Shown here one piece after another: positions 1 through 11,990 of a stretch of 64,000 bases of DNA. Source of the DNA: Rallus limicola (lineage: Eukaryota; Chordata; Aves; Gruiformes; Rallidae); assembly GCA_022605955.1 (NCBI GenBank), contig JAKCOZ010000605.1, positions 1 to 64,000 of the forward strand, written 5' to 3'. Both the position numbers and the translations under genes were made by a program. Position 1 is the stretch's first letter. Every line of letters begins with the position of its first letter. Below the pieces are notes generated by a model. That model ran no database searches and was not told the DNA's origin. It was given only the letters and a program-made list of their open reading frames with translations.

Positions 1-110
1 CACTGTAGGAGGTAGCAGGTATGTTCCTTCTTTCCAGGCAAAGGAAAAGGCTGAGAGCCAAAGTGACAGGGTCTGCTTGTGTGTCCTGTTAGGAGGTTTC
101 AGACAAGCTA
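1..110. repeat. Partial monomer at left edge (unit 24 of HOR-A)
   Basis: This is the truncated end of a monomer with the linked allele ACTGTAGGAGGTAGCAGGTA followed by TGTTCCTTC. The same allele closes the 24-mer at 4755 and at the equivalent points before 18325, 23077 and 28819. The window therefore begins at the last unit of a preceding 24-mer copy. The array clearly continues to the left. Confidence 0.85.
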
Positions 111-308
111 TGCCTTTCCGTCCTAGCTTCTTTACTTTGGGAGTTATTGCTGGACGTTTAGCATGTTTTGAACTGCAGTCTGCTAGGGCCGAGAAAAGCA
201 CCGTAGGAGGTTCCAGGCATGTTCCCTCTTTCCAGGCAAAGGAAAAGGCTGAGAGCCAAAGTGACAGGGTCTGCTTGTGTGTCCTGTTAGGAGGTTTCAG
301 ACAAGCTA
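111..308 (+). repeat. Reference monomer (first complete 198-bp unit)
   Basis: This is the first complete monomer in the phase used throughout, starting at TGCCTTTC. Fixed landmarks are GACGTT (near 154), CTGCAG (PstI, near 174), GGCCGAG, the variable CACCGTAGGAGG box, TTCCAGGCATG, GTGACAGGG and GGAGGTTTCAGAC. The consensus has about 44 A, 41 C, 56 G and 57 T. There is no CENP-B-box-like TTCG core, no poly-A tail and no tRNA-like head, so it does not look SINE-derived. Two short internal direct repeats exist: TAGGAGGTTYCAG at 204-216 and 288-300, and TTCCAGGCA at 211-219 and 230-238. This particular copy carries the rare TTTCCGTCC allele at its start, which marks unit 1 of the 24-mer higher-order repeat. 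Confidence 0.95.
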
Positions 309-3300
309 TGCCTTTCATGCCTAGCTTCTTTACTTTGGGAGTTATTGCTGGACGTTTAGCATGTTTTGAACTGCAGTCTGCTAGGGCCGAGAAAAGCACC
401 ATAGGAGGTTCCAGGCATGTTCCCTCTTTCCAGGCAAAGGAAAAGGCTGAGAGCCAAAGTGACAGGGTCTGCTTGTGTGTCCTGTTAGGAGGTTTCAGAC
501 AAGCTATGCCTTTCAGTCCTAGCTTCTTTACTTTGGGAGTTATTGCTGGACGTTTAGCATGTTTTGAACTGCAGTCTGCTAGGTCCGAGAAAAGCACCGT
601 AGGAGCTTCCAGGCATGTTCCCTCTTTCCAGGCAAAGGAAAAGGCTGAGAGCCAAAGTGACAGGGTCTGCTTGTGTGTCCTGTTAGGAGGTTTCAGACAA
701 GCTATGCCTTTCAGGCCTAGCTTCTTTACTTTGGGAGTTATTGCTGGACGTTTAGCATGTTTTGAACTGCAGTCTGCTAGGGCCGAGAAAAGCACCGTAG
801 GAGGTTCCAGGCATGTTCCCTCTTTCCAGGCAAAGGAAAAGGCTGAGAGCCAAAGTGACAGGGTCTGCTTGTGTGTCCTGTTAGGAGGTTTCAGACAAGC
901 TATGGCTTTCATGCCTAGCTTCTTTACTTTGGGAGTTATTGCTGGACGTTTAGCATGTTTTGAACTGCAGTCTGCTAGGGCCGAGAAAAGCACCGTAGGA
1001 GCTTCCAGGCATGTTCCCTCTTTCCAGGCAAAGGAAAAGGCTGAGAGCCAAAGTGACAGGGTCTGCTTGTGTGTCCTGTTAGGAGGTTTCAGACAAGCTA
1101 TGCCTTTCATGCCTAGCTTCTTTACTTTGGGAGTTATTGCTGGACGTTTAGCATGTTTTGAACTGCAGTCTGCTAGGGCCGAGAAAAGCACCGTAGGAGG
1201 TTCCAGGCATGTTCCTTCTTTCCAGGCAAAGGAAAAGGCTGAGAGCCAAAGTGACAGGGTCTGCTTGTGTGTCCTGTTAGGAGGTTTCAGACAAGCTATT
1301 CCTTTCAGGCCTAGCTTCTTTACTTTGGGAGTTATTGCTGGACGTTTAGCATGTTTTGAACTGCAGTCTGCTAGGGCCGAGAAAAGCACCGTAGGAGGTT
1401 CCAGGCATGTTCCCTCTTTCCAGGCAAAGGAAAAGGCTGAGAGCCAAAGTGACAGGGTCTGCTTGTGTGTCCTGTTAGGAGGTTTCAGACAAGCTATGCC
1501 TTTCATGCCTAGCTTCTTTACTTTGGGAGTTATTGCTGGACGTTTAGCATGTTTTGAACTGCAGTCAACTAGGGCCGAGAAAAGCACCGTAGGAGGTTCC
1601 AGGCATGTTCCCTCTTTCCAGGCAAAGGAAAAGGCTGAGAGCCAAAGTGACAGGGTCTGCTTGTGTGTCCTGTTAGGAGGTCTCAGACAAGCTATGCCTT
1701 TCAGTCCTAGCTTCTTTACTTTGGGAGTTATTGCTGGACGTTTAGCATGTTTTGAACTGCAGTCTGCTAGGGCCGAGAAAAGCACCGTAGGAGGTTCCAG
1801 GCATGTTCCCTCTTTCCAGGCAAAGGAAAAGGCTGAGAGCCAAAGTGACAGGGTCTGCTTGTGTGTCCTGTTAGGAGGTTTCAGACAAGCTATGCCTTTC
1901 AGTCCTAGCTTCTTTACTTTGGGAGTTATTGCTGGACGTTTAGCATGTTTTGAACTGCAGTCTGCTAGGGCCGAGAAAAGCACCGTAGGAGGTTCCAGGC
2001 ATGTTCCCTCTTTCCAGGCAAAGGAAAAGGCTGAGAGCCAAAGTGACAGGGTCTGCTTGTGTGTCCTGTTAGGAGGTTTCAGACAAGCTATGCCTTTCAG
2101 TCCTAGCTTCTTTACTTTGGGAGTTATTGCTGGACGTTTAGCATGTTTTGAACTGCAGTCTGCTAGGGCCGAGAAAAGCACCGTAGGAGGTTCCAGGCAT
2201 GTTCCTTCTTTCCAGGCAAAGGAAAAGGCTGAGAGCCAAAGTGACAGGGTCTGCTTGTGTGTCCTGTTAGGAGGTTTCAGACAAGCTATGCCTTTCAGTC
2301 CTAGCTTCTTTACTTTGGGAGTTATTGCTGGACGTTTAGCATGTTTTGAACTGCAGTCTGCTAGGGCCGAGAAAAGCACTGTAGGAGGTAGCAGGTATGT
2401 TCCTTCTTTCCAGGCAAAGGAAAAGGCTGAGAGCCAAAGTGACAGGGTCTGCTTGTGTGTCCTGTTAGGAGGTTTCAGACAAGCTATGCCTTTCAGTCCT
2501 AGCTTCTTTACTTTGGGAGTTATTGCTGGACGTTTAGCATGTTTTGAACTGCAGTCTGCTAGGGCCGAGAAAAGCACCGTAGGAGGTTCCAGGCATGTTC
2601 CCTCTTTCCAGGCAAAGGAAAAGGCTGAGAGCCAAAGTGACAGGGTCTGCTTGTGTGTCCTGTTAGGAGGTTTCAGACAAGCTATGCCTTTCAGTCCTAG
2701 CTTCTTTACTTTGGGAGTTATTGCTGGACGTTTAGCATGTTTTGAACTGCAGTCTGCTAGGGCCGAGAAAAGCACCGTAGGAGGTTCCAGGCATGTTCCC
2801 TCTTTCCAGGCAAAGGAAAAGGCTGAGAGCCAAAGTGACAGGGTCTGCTTGTGTGTCCTGTTAGGAGGTTTCAGACAAGCTATGCCTTTCAGTCCTAGCT
2901 TCTTTACTTTGGGAGTTATTGCTGGACGTTTAGCATGTTTTGAACTGCAGTCTGCTAGGGCCGAGAAAAGCACCGTAGGAGGTTCCAGGCATGTTCCCTC
3001 TTTCCAGGCAAAGGAAAAGGCTGAGAGCCAAAGTGACAGGGTCTGCTTGTGTGTCCTGTTAGGAGGTTTCAGACAAGCTATGCCTTTCAGTCCTAGCTTC
3101 TTTACTTTGGGAGTTATTGCTGGACGTTTAGCATGTTTTGAACTGCAGTCTGCTAGGGCCGAGAAAAGCACCGTAGGAGGTTCCAGGCATGTTCCCTCTT
3201 TCCAGGCAAAGGAAAAGGCTGAGAGCCAAAGTGACAGGGTCTGCTTGTGTGTCCTGTTAGGAGGTTTCAGACAAGCTATGCCTTTCAGTCCTAGCTTCTT

Positions 3301-4862
3301 TACTTTGGGAGTTATTGCTGGACGTTTAGCATGTTTTGAACTGCAGTCTGCTAGGGCCGAGAAAAGCACCGTAGGAGGTTCCAGGCATGTTCCTTCTTTC
3401 CAGGCAAAGGAAAAGGCTGAGAGCCAAAGTGACAGGGTCTGCTTGTGTGTCCTGTTAGGAGGTTTCAGACAAGCTATGCCTTTCAGTCCTAGCTTCTTTA
3501 CTTTGGGAGTTATTGCTGGACGTTTAGCATGTTTTGAACTGCAGTCTGCTAGGGCCGAGAAAAGCACTGTAGGAGGTAGCAGGTATGTTCCTTCTTTCCA
3601 GGCAAAGGAAAAGGCTGAGAGCCAAAGTGACAGGGTCTGCTTGTGTGTCCTGTTAGGAGGTTTCAGACAAGCTATGCCTTTCAGTCCTAGCTTCTTTACT
3701 TTGGGAGTTATTGCTGGACGTTTAGCATGTTTTGAACTGCAGTCTGCTAGGGCCGAGAAAAGCACCGTAGGAGGTTCCAGGCATGTTCCCTCTTTCCAGG
3801 CAAAGGAAAAGGCTGAGAGCCAAAGTGACAGGGTCTGCTTGTGTGTCCTGTTAGGAGGTTTCAGACAAGCTATGCCTTTCAGTCCTAGCTTCTTTACTTT
3901 GGGAGTTATTGCTGGACGTTTAGCATGTTTTGAACTGCAGTCTGCTAGGGCCGAGAAAAGCACCGTAGGAGGTTCCAGGCATGTTCCCTCTTTCCAGGCA
4001 AAGGAAAAGGCTGAGAGCCAAAGTGACAGGGTCTGCTTGTGTGTCCTGTTAGGAGGTTTCAGACAAGCTATGCCTTTCATGCCTAGCTTCTTTACTTTGG
4101 GAGTTATTGCTGGACGTTTAGCATGTTTTGAACTGCAGTCTGCTAGGGCCGAGAAAAGCACCGTAGGAGGTTCCAGGCATGTTCCCTCTTTCCAGGCAAA
4201 GGAAAAGGCTGAGAGCCAAAGTGACAGGGTCTGCTTGTGTGTCCTGTTAGGAGGTTTCAGACAAGCTATGCCTTTCAGTCCTAGCTTCTTTACTTTGGGA
4301 GTTATTGCTGGACGTTTAGCATGTTTTGAACTGCAGTCTGCTAGGGCCGAGAAAAGCACCGTAGGAGGTTCCAGGCATGTTCCCTCTTTCCAGGCAAAGG
4401 AAAAGGCTGAGAGCCAAGGTGACAGGGTCTGCTTGTGTGTCCTGTTAGGAGGTTTCAGACAAGCTATGCCTTTCAGTCCTAGCTTCTTTACTTTGGGAGT
4501 TATTGCTGGACGTTTAGCATGTTTTGAACTGCAGTCTGCTAGGGCCGAGAAAAGCACCGTAGGAGGTTCCAGGCATGTTCCTTCTTTCCAGGCAAAGGAA
4601 AAGGCTGAGAGCCAAAGTGACAGGGTCTGCTTGTGTGTCCTGTTAGGAGGTTTCAGACAAGCTATGCCTTTCAGTCCTAGCTTCTTTACTTTGGGAGTTA
4701 TTGCTGGACGTTTAGCATGTTTTGAACTGCAGTCTGCTAGGGCCGAGAAAAGCACTGTAGGAGGTAGCAGGTATGTTCCTTCTTTCCAGGCAAAGGAAAA
4801 GGCTGAGAGCCAAAGTGACAGGGTCTGCTTGTGTGTCCTGTTAGGAGGTTTCAGACAAGCTA
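111..4862. repeat. HOR-A copy 1 (24 monomers, 4752 bp)
   Basis: There are twenty-four monomers with a distinctive variant order. Unit 1 has TTTCCGTCC. Unit 2 has CACCATAGG. Unit 3 has AGGTCCGAG plus GAGCTTCC. Unit 4 has TCAGGCC and unit 5 CTATGGCTTTC. Unit 7 has CTATTCCTTTC and unit 8 CAGTCAACTAGG. Unit 8 leads into GGTCTCAG, and unit 22 ends with CCAAGGTGAC. The linked GGTAGCAGGTATG allele falls in units 12, 18 and 24 (about 2385, 3573, 4761), giving a 6-monomer (1188-bp) sub-period. The same order restarts at 4863, exactly 4752 bp later. Unit 21 carries the TCATGCC allele, which differs from the other A copies. Confidence 0.93.
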
Positions 4863-7238
4863 TGCCTTTCCGTCCTAGCTTCTTTACTTTGGGAGTTATT
4901 GCTGGACGTTTAGCATGTTTTGAACTGCAGTCTGCTAGGGCCGAGAAAAGCACCGTAGGAGGTTCCAGGCATGTTCCCTCTTTCCAGGCAAAGGAAAAGG
5001 CTGAGAGCCAAAGTGACAGGGTCTGCTTGTGTGTCCTGTTAGGAGGTTTCAGACAAGCTATGCCTTTCATGCCTAGCTTCTTTACTTTGGGAGTTATTGC
5101 TGGACGTTTAGCATGTTTTGAACTGCAGTCTGCTAGGGCCGAGAAAAGCACCATAGGAGGTTCCAGGCATGTTCCCTCTTTCCAGGCAAAGGAAAAGGCT
5201 GAGAGCCAAAGTGACAGGGTCTGCTTGTGTGTCCTGTTAGGAGGTTTCAGACAAGCTATGCCTTTCAGTCCTAGCTTCTTTACTTTGGGAGTTATTGCTG
5301 GACGTTTAGCATGTTTTGAACTGCAGTCTGCTAGGTCCGAGAAAAGCACCGTAGGAGCTTCCAGGCATGTTCCCTCTTTCCAGGCAAAGGAAAAGGCTGA
5401 GAGCCAAAGTGACAGGGTCTGCTTGTGTGTCCTGTTAGGAGGTTTCAGACAAGCTATGCCTTTCAGGCCTAGCTTCTTTACTTTGGGAGTTATTGCTGGA
5501 CGTTTAGCATGTTTTGAACTGCAGTCTGCTAGGGCCGAGAAAAGCACCGTAGGAGGTTCCAGGCATGTTCCCTCTTTCCAGGCAAAGGAAAAGGCTGAGA
5601 GCCAAAGTGACAGGGTCTGCTTGTGTGTCCTGTTAGGAGGTTTCAGACAAGCTATGGCTTTCATGCCTAGCTTCTTTACTTTGGGAGTTATTGCTGGACG
5701 TTTAGCATGTTTTGAACTGCAGTCTGCTAGGGCCGAGAAAAGCACCGTAGGAGCTTCCAGGCATGTTCCCTCTTTCCAGGCAAAGGAAAAGGCTGAGAGC
5801 CAAAGTGACAGGGTCTGCTTGTGTGTCCTGTTAGGAGGTTTCAGACAAGCTATGCCTTTCATGCCTAGCTTCTTTACTTTGGGAGTTATTGCTGGACGTT
5901 TAGCATGTTTTGAACTGCAGTCTGCTAGGGCCGAGAAAAGCACCGTAGGAGGTTCCAGGCATGTTCCTTCTTTCCAGGCAAAGGAAAAGGCTGAGAGCCA
6001 AAGTGACAGGGTCTGCTTGTGTGTCCTGTTAGGAGGTTTCAGACAAGCTATTCCTTTCAGGCCTAGCTTCTTTACTTTGGGAGTTATTGCTGGACGTTTA
6101 GCATGTTTTGAACTGCAGTCTGCTAGGGCCGAGAAAAGCACCGTAGGAGGTTCCAGGCATGTTCCCTCTTTCCAGGCAAAGGAAAAGGCTGAGAGCCAAA
6201 GTGACAGGGTCTGCTTGTGTGTCCTGTTAGGAGGTTTCAGACAAGCTATGCCTTTCATGCCTAGCTTCTTTACTTTGGGAGTTATTGCTGGACGTTTAGC
6301 ATGTTTTGAACTGCAGTCAACTAGGGCCGAGAAAAGCACCGTAGGAGGTTCCAGGCATGTTCCCTCTTTCCAGGCAAAGGAAAAGGCTGAGAGCCAAAGT
6401 GACAGGGTCTGCTTGTGTGTCCTGTTAGGAGGTCTCAGACAAGCTATGCCTTTCAGTCCTAGCTTCTTTACTTTGGGAGTTATTGCTGGACGTTTAGCAT
6501 GTTTTGAACTGCAGTCTGCTAGGGCCGAGAAAAGCACCGTAGGAGGTTCCAGGCATGTTCCCTCTTTCCAGGCAAAGGAAAAGGCTGAGAGCCAAAGTGA
6601 CAGGGTCTGCTTGTGTGTCCTGTTAGGAGGTTTCAGACAAGCTATGCCTTTCAGTCCTAGCTTCTTTACTTTGGGAGTTATTGCTGGACGTTTAGCATGT
6701 TTTGAACTGCAGTCTGCTAGGGCCGAGAAAAGCACCGTAGGAGGTTCCAGGCATGTTCCCTCTTTCCAGGCAAAGGAAAAGGCTGAGAGCCAAAGTGACA
6801 GGGTCTGCTTGTGTGTCCTGTTAGGAGGTTTCAGACAAGCTATGCCTTTCAGTCCTAGCTTCTTTACTTTGGGAGTTATTGCTGGACGTTTAGCATGTTT
6901 TGAACTGCAGTCTGCTAGGGCCGAGAAAAGCACCGTAGGAGCTTCCAGGCATGTTCCTTCTTTCCAGGCAAAGGAAAAGGCTGAGAGCCAAAGTGACAGG
7001 GTCTGCTTGTGTGTCCTGTTAGGAGGTTTCAGACAAGCTATGCCTTTCAGTCCTAGCTTCTTTACTTTGGGAGTTATTGCTGGACGTTTAGCATGTTTTG
7101 AACTGCAGTCTGCTAGGGCCGAGAAAAGCACTGTAGGAGGTAGCAGGTATGTTCCTTCTTTCCAGGCAAAGGAAAAGGCTGAGAGCCAAAGTGACAGGGT
7201 CTGCTTGTGTGTCCTGTTAGGAGGTTTCAGACAAGCTA
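4863..7238. repeat. HOR-A copy 2 (partial: units 1-12)
   Basis: Units 1-10 reproduce the marker order of copy 1 at an offset of 4752 bp. TTTCCGTCC is at 4869, CACCATAGG near 5150, AGGTCCGAG near 5335, CTATGGCTTTC near 5653, CTATTCC near 6050, GTCAACTAGG near 6316 and GGTCTCAG near 6430. Unit 11 (6843) has GAGCTTCC instead of GAGGTTCC, and unit 12 has the expected GGTAGCAGGTATG. From 7239 onward the variant order no longer matches HOR-A and passes into zone B, so the copy is truncated. Confidence 0.88.
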
Positions 7239-10208
7239 TGCCTTTCAGTCCTAGCTTCTTTACTTTGGGAGTTATTGCTGGACGTTTAGCATGTTTTGAA
7301 CTGCAGTCTGCTAGGGCCGAGAAAAGCACCGTAGGAGGTTCCAGGCATGTTCCCTCTTTCCAGGCAAAGGAAAAGGCTGAGAGCCAAAGTGACAGGGTCT
7401 GCTTGTGTGTCCTGTTAGGAGGTTTCAGACAAGCTATGCCTTTCATGCCTAGCTTCTTTACTTTGGGAGTTATTGCTGGACGTTTAGCATGTTTTGAACT
7501 GCAGTCTGCTAGGGCCGAGAAAAGCACCGTAGGAGGTTCCAGGCATGTTCCCTCTTTCCAGGCAAAGGAAAAGGCTGAGAGCCAAAGTGACAGGGTCTGC
7601 TTGTGTGTCCTGTTAGGAGGTTTCAGACAAGCTATGCCTTTCAGGCCTAGCTTCTTTACTTTGGGAGTTATTGCTGGACGTTTAGCATGTTTTGAACTGC
7701 AGTCTGCTAGGGCCGAGAAAAGCACCGTAGGAGGTTCCAGGCATGTTCCCTCTTTCCAGGCAAAGGAAAAGGCTGAGAGCCAAAGTGACAGGGTCTGCTT
7801 GTGTGTCCTGTTAGGAGGTTTCAGACAAGCTATGCCTTTCAGTCCTAGCTTCTTTACTTTGGGAGTTATTGCTGGACGTTTAGCATGTTTTGAACTGCAG
7901 TCTGCTAGGGCCGAGAAAAGCACCGTAGGAGGTTCCAGGCATGTTCCCTCTTTCCAGGCAAAGGAAAAGGCTGAGAGCCAAAGTGACAGGGTCTGCTTGT
8001 GTGTCCTGTTAGGAGGTTTCAGACAAGCTATGCCTTTCAGTCCTAGCTTCTTGACTTTGGGAGTTATTGCTGGACGTTTAGCATGTTTTGAACTGCAGTC
8101 TGCTAGGGCCGAGAAAAGCACCGTAGGAGGTTCCAGGCATGTTCCCTCTTTCCAGGCAAAGGAAAAGGCTGAGAGCCAAAGTGACAGGGTCTGCTTGTGT
8201 GTCCTGTTAGGAGGTTTCAGACAAGCTATGCCTTTCAGTCCTAGCTTCTTTACTTTGGGAGTTATTGCTGGACGTTTAGCATGTTTTGAACTGCAGTCTG
8301 CTAGGGCCGAGAAAAGCACCGTAGGAGGTTCCAGGCATGTTCCCTCTTTCCAGGCAAAGGAAAAGGCTGAGAGCCAAAGTGACAGGGTCTGCTTGTGTGT
8401 CCTGTTAGGAGGTTTCAGACAAGCTATGCCTTTCAGTCCTAGCTTCTTTACTTTGGGAGTTATTGCTGGACGTTTAGCATGTTTTGAACTGCAGTCTGCT
8501 AGGGCCGAGAAAAGCACCGTAGGAGGTTCCAGGCATGTTCCCTCTTTCCAGGCAAAGGAAAAGGCTGAGAGCCAAAGTGACAGGGTCTGCTTGTGAGTCC
8601 TGTTAGGAGGTTTCAGACAAGCTTTGCCTTTCATGCCTAGCTTCTTTACTTTGGGAGTTATTGCTGGACGTTTAGCATGTTTTGAACTGCAGTCTGCTAG
8701 GGCCGAGAAAAGCACCGTAGGAGGTTCCAGGCATGTTCCATCTTTCCAGGCAAAGGAAAAGGCTGAGAGCCAAAGTGACAGGGTCTGCTTGTGTGTCCTG
8801 TTAGGAGGTTTCAGACAAGCTATGCCTTTCAGTCCTAGCTTCTTTACTTTGGGAGTTATTGCTTGACGTTTAGCATGTTTTGAACTGCAGTCTGCTAGGG
8901 CCGAGAAAAGCACCGTAGGAGGTTCCAGGCATGTTCCCTCTTTCCAGGCAAAGGAAAAGGCTGAGAGCCAAAGTGACAGGGTCTGCTTGTGAGTCCTGTT
9001 AGGAGGTTTCAGACAAGCTATGCCTTTCATGCCTAGCTTTTTTACTTTGGGAGTTATTGCTGGACGTTTAGCATGTTTTGAACTGCAGTCTGCTAGGGCC
9101 GAGAAAAGCACCGTAGGAGGTTCCAGGCATGTTCCCTCTTTCCAGGCAAAGGAAAAGGCTGAGAGCCAAAGTGACAGGGTCTGCTTGTGTGTCCTGTTAG
9201 GAGGTTTCAGACAAGCTATGCCTTTCAGTCCTAGCTTCTTTACTTTGGGAGTTATTGCTTGACGTTTAGCATGTTTTGAACTGCAGTCTGCTAGGGCCGA
9301 GAAAAGCACCGTAGGAGGTTCCAGGCATGTTCCCTCTTTCCAGGCAAAGGAAAAGGCTGAGAGCCAAAGTGACAGGGTCTGCTTGTGTGTCCTGTTAGGA
9401 GGTTTCAGACAAGCTATGCCTTTCATGCCTAGCTTCTTTACTTTGGGAGTTATTGCTGGACGTTTAGCATGTTTTGAACTGCAGTCTGCTAGGGCCGAGA
9501 AAAGCACCGTAGGAGGTTCCAGGCATGTTCCCTCTTTCCAGGCAAAGGAAAAGGCTGAGAGCCAAAGTGACAGGGTCTGCTTGTGTGTCCTGTTAGGAGG
9601 TTTCAGACAAGCTATGCCTTTCAGTCCTAGCTTCTTTACTTTGGGAGTTATTGCTGGACGTTTAGCATGTTTTGAACTGCAGTCTGCTAGGGCCGAGAAA
9701 AGCACCGTAGGAGGTTCCAGGCATGTTCCCTCTTTCCAGGCAAAGGAAAAGGCTGAGAGCCAAAGTGACAGGGTCTGCTTGTGTGTCCTGTTAGGAGGTT
9801 TCAGACAAGCTATGCCTTTCAGTCCTAGCTTCTTTACTTTGGGAGTTATTGCTGGACGTTTAGCATGTTTTGAACTGCAGTCTGCTAGGGCCGAGAAAAG
9901 CACCGTAGGAGGTTCCAGGCATGTTCCCTCTTTCCAGGCAAAGGAAAAGGCTGAGAGCCAAAGTGACAGGGTCTGCTTGTGTGTCCTGTTAGGAGGTTTC
10001 AGACAAGCTATGCCTTTCAGCCCTAGCTTCTTTACTTTGGGAGTTATTGCTGGACGTTTAGCATGTTTTGAACTGCAGTCTGCTAGGGCCGAGAAAAGCA
10101 CCGTAGGAGGTTCCAGGCATGTTCCCTCTTTCCAGGCAAAGGAAAAGGCTGAGAGCCAAAGTGACAGGGTCTGCTTGTGTGTCCTGTTAGGAGGTTTCAG
10201 ACAAGCTA
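7239..10208. repeat. Zone B segment 1 (15 monomers)
   Basis: These monomers carry alleles absent from HOR-A copies 1 and 2. CTTCTTGACTTT is at about 8047-8058. TTGTGAGTCC occurs near 8592 and 8988. AAGCTTTGCC is at 8619 and GTTCCATCT near 8736. GCTTGACG occurs near 8863 and 9258. CTTTTTTAC is near 9037 and TCAGCCC near 10018. From 7833 the same series recurs at an offset of 23,956 bp, beginning near 31,789. Units at 7437 (TCATGCC) and 7635 (TCAGGCC) differ from their partners there, which suggests later conversion. There is no gene. Confidence 0.85.
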
Positions 10209-11990
10209 TGCCTTTCAGTCCTAGCTTCTTTACTTTGGGAGTTATTGCTGGACGTTTAGCATGTTTTGAACTGCAGTCTGCTAGGGCCGAGAAAAGCACT
10301 GTAGGAGGTAGCAGGTATGTTCCTTCTTTCCAGGCAAAGGAAAAGGCTGAGAGCCAAAGTGACAGGGTCTGCTTGTGTGTCCTGTTAGGAGGTTTCAGAC
10401 AAGCTATGCCTTTCATGCCTAGCTTCTTTACTTTGGGAGTTATTGCTGGACGTTTAGCATGTTTTGAACTGCAGTCTGCTAGGGCCGAGAAAAGCACCGT
10501 AGGAGGTTCCAGGCATGTTCCCTCTTTCCAGGCAAAGGAAAAGGCTGAGAGCCAAAGTGACAGGGTCTGCTTGTGTGTCCTGTTAGGAGGTTTCAGACAA
10601 GCTATGCCTTTCATGCCTAGCTTCTTTACTTTGGGAGTTATTGCTGGACGTTTAGCATGTTTTGAACTGCAGTCTGCTAGGGCCGAGAAAAGTACCCTAG
10701 GAGCTTCCAGGCATGTTCCCTCTTTCCAGGCAAAGGAAAAGGCTGAGAGCCAAAGTGACAGGGTCTGCTTGTGTGTCCTGTTAGGAGGTTTCAGACAAGC
10801 TATGCCTTTCAGTCCTAGCTTCTTTACTTTGGGAGTTATTGCTGGACGTTTAGCATGTTTTGAACTGCAGTCTGCTAGGGCCGAGAAAAGCACCGTAGGA
10901 GGTTCCAGGCATGTTCCCTCTTTCCAGGCAAAGGAAAAGGCTGAGAGCCAAAGTGACAGGGTCTGCTTGTGTGTCCTGTTAGGAGGTTTCAGACAAGCTA
11001 TGCCTTTCAGGCCTAGCTTCTTTACTTTGGGAGTTATTGCTGGACGTTTAGCATGTTTTGAACTGCAGTCTGCTAGGGCCGAGAAAAGCACTGTAGGAGG
11101 TTCCAGGCATGTTCCCTCTTTCCAGGCAAAGGAAAAGGCTGAGAGCCAAAGTGACAGGGTCTGCTTGTGTGTCCTGTTAGGAGGTTTCAGACAAGCTATG
11201 CCTTTCAGTCCTAGCTTCTTTACTTTGGGAGTTATTGCTGGACGTTTAGCATGTTTTGAACTGCAGTCTGCTAGGGCCGAGAAAAGCACCGTAGGAGCTT
11301 CCAGGCATGTTCCCTCTTTCCAGGCAAAGGAAAAGGCTGAGAGCCAAAGTGACAGGGTCTGCTTGTGTGTCCTGTTAGGAGGTTTCAGACAAGCTATGCC
11401 TTTCAGTCCTAGCTTCTTTACTTTGGGAGTTATTGCTGGACGTTTAGCATGTTTTGAACTGCAGTCTGCTAGGGCCGAGAAAAGCACTGTAGGAGGTTCC
11501 AGGCATGTTCCCTCTTTCCAGGCAAAGGAAAAGGCTGAGAGCCAAAGTGACAGGGTCTGCTTGTGTGTCCTGTTAGGAGGTTTCAGACAAGCTATGCCTT
11601 TCATGCCTAGCTTCTTTACTTTGGGAGTTATTGCTGGACGTTTAGCATGTTTTGAACTGCAGTCTGCTAGGGCCGAGAAAAGCACTGTAGGAGGTAGTAG
11701 GTATGTTCCCTCTTTCCAGGCAAAGGAAAAGGCTGAGAGCCAAAGTGACAGGGTCTGCTTGTGTGTCCTGTTAGGAGGTTTCAGACAAGCTATGCCTTTC
11801 AGTCCTAGCTTCTTTACTTTGGGAGTTATTGCTGGACGTTTAGCATGTTTTGAACTGCAGTCTGCTAGGGCCGAGAAAAGCACCGTAGGAGGTTCCAGGC
11901 ATGTTCCCTCTTTCCAGGCAAAGGAAAAGGCTGAGAGCCAAAGTGACAGGGTCTGCTTGTGTGTCCTGTTAGGAGGTTTCAGACAAGCTA

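Larger units (their letters stand above)
1497..10208. repeat. Segment repeated at 25453-34164 (offset 23,956 bp), first copy
   Basis: From unit 8 of A copy 1 through the A/B junction to the TCAGCCC unit at 10011, markers recur 23,956 bp downstream. Examples are GTCAACTAGG, CCAAGGTGAC (4415 and 28371), TTTCCGTCC (4869 and 28825), CTTCTTGACTTT (8047 and 32003), AAGCTTTGCC (8619 and 32575) and TCAGCCC (10018 and 33974). The offset is 121 monomers minus the two deleted bases. A few units differ (6843, 7437, 7635 and 4071 against partners), so the copies are mosaic and not identical. Confidence 0.8.

Noticed and set aside
204..220. Pol III B-box-like sequence (GGTTCCAGGC) suggesting a tRNA-derived SINE
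   Set aside because: It differs from the B-box consensus at a key purine. No A box lies at a suitable distance upstream, there is no A-rich tail, and units are strictly tandem. Treated as chance.
111..308. CENP-B box in the monomer
   Set aside because: The box needs a TTCG core and a CGGG end, and neither occurs in the consensus. This does not rule out centromere function.
77..8596. Large plus-strand repeat proteins (77-8596, 9383-13753, 15915-22328, 22449-32552 and many shorter ones)
   Set aside because: These are the same artefact on the other strand. They are cut by two TGA alleles that were themselves spread through zone B, and their apparent starts are repeat-internal TTG or ATG codons.
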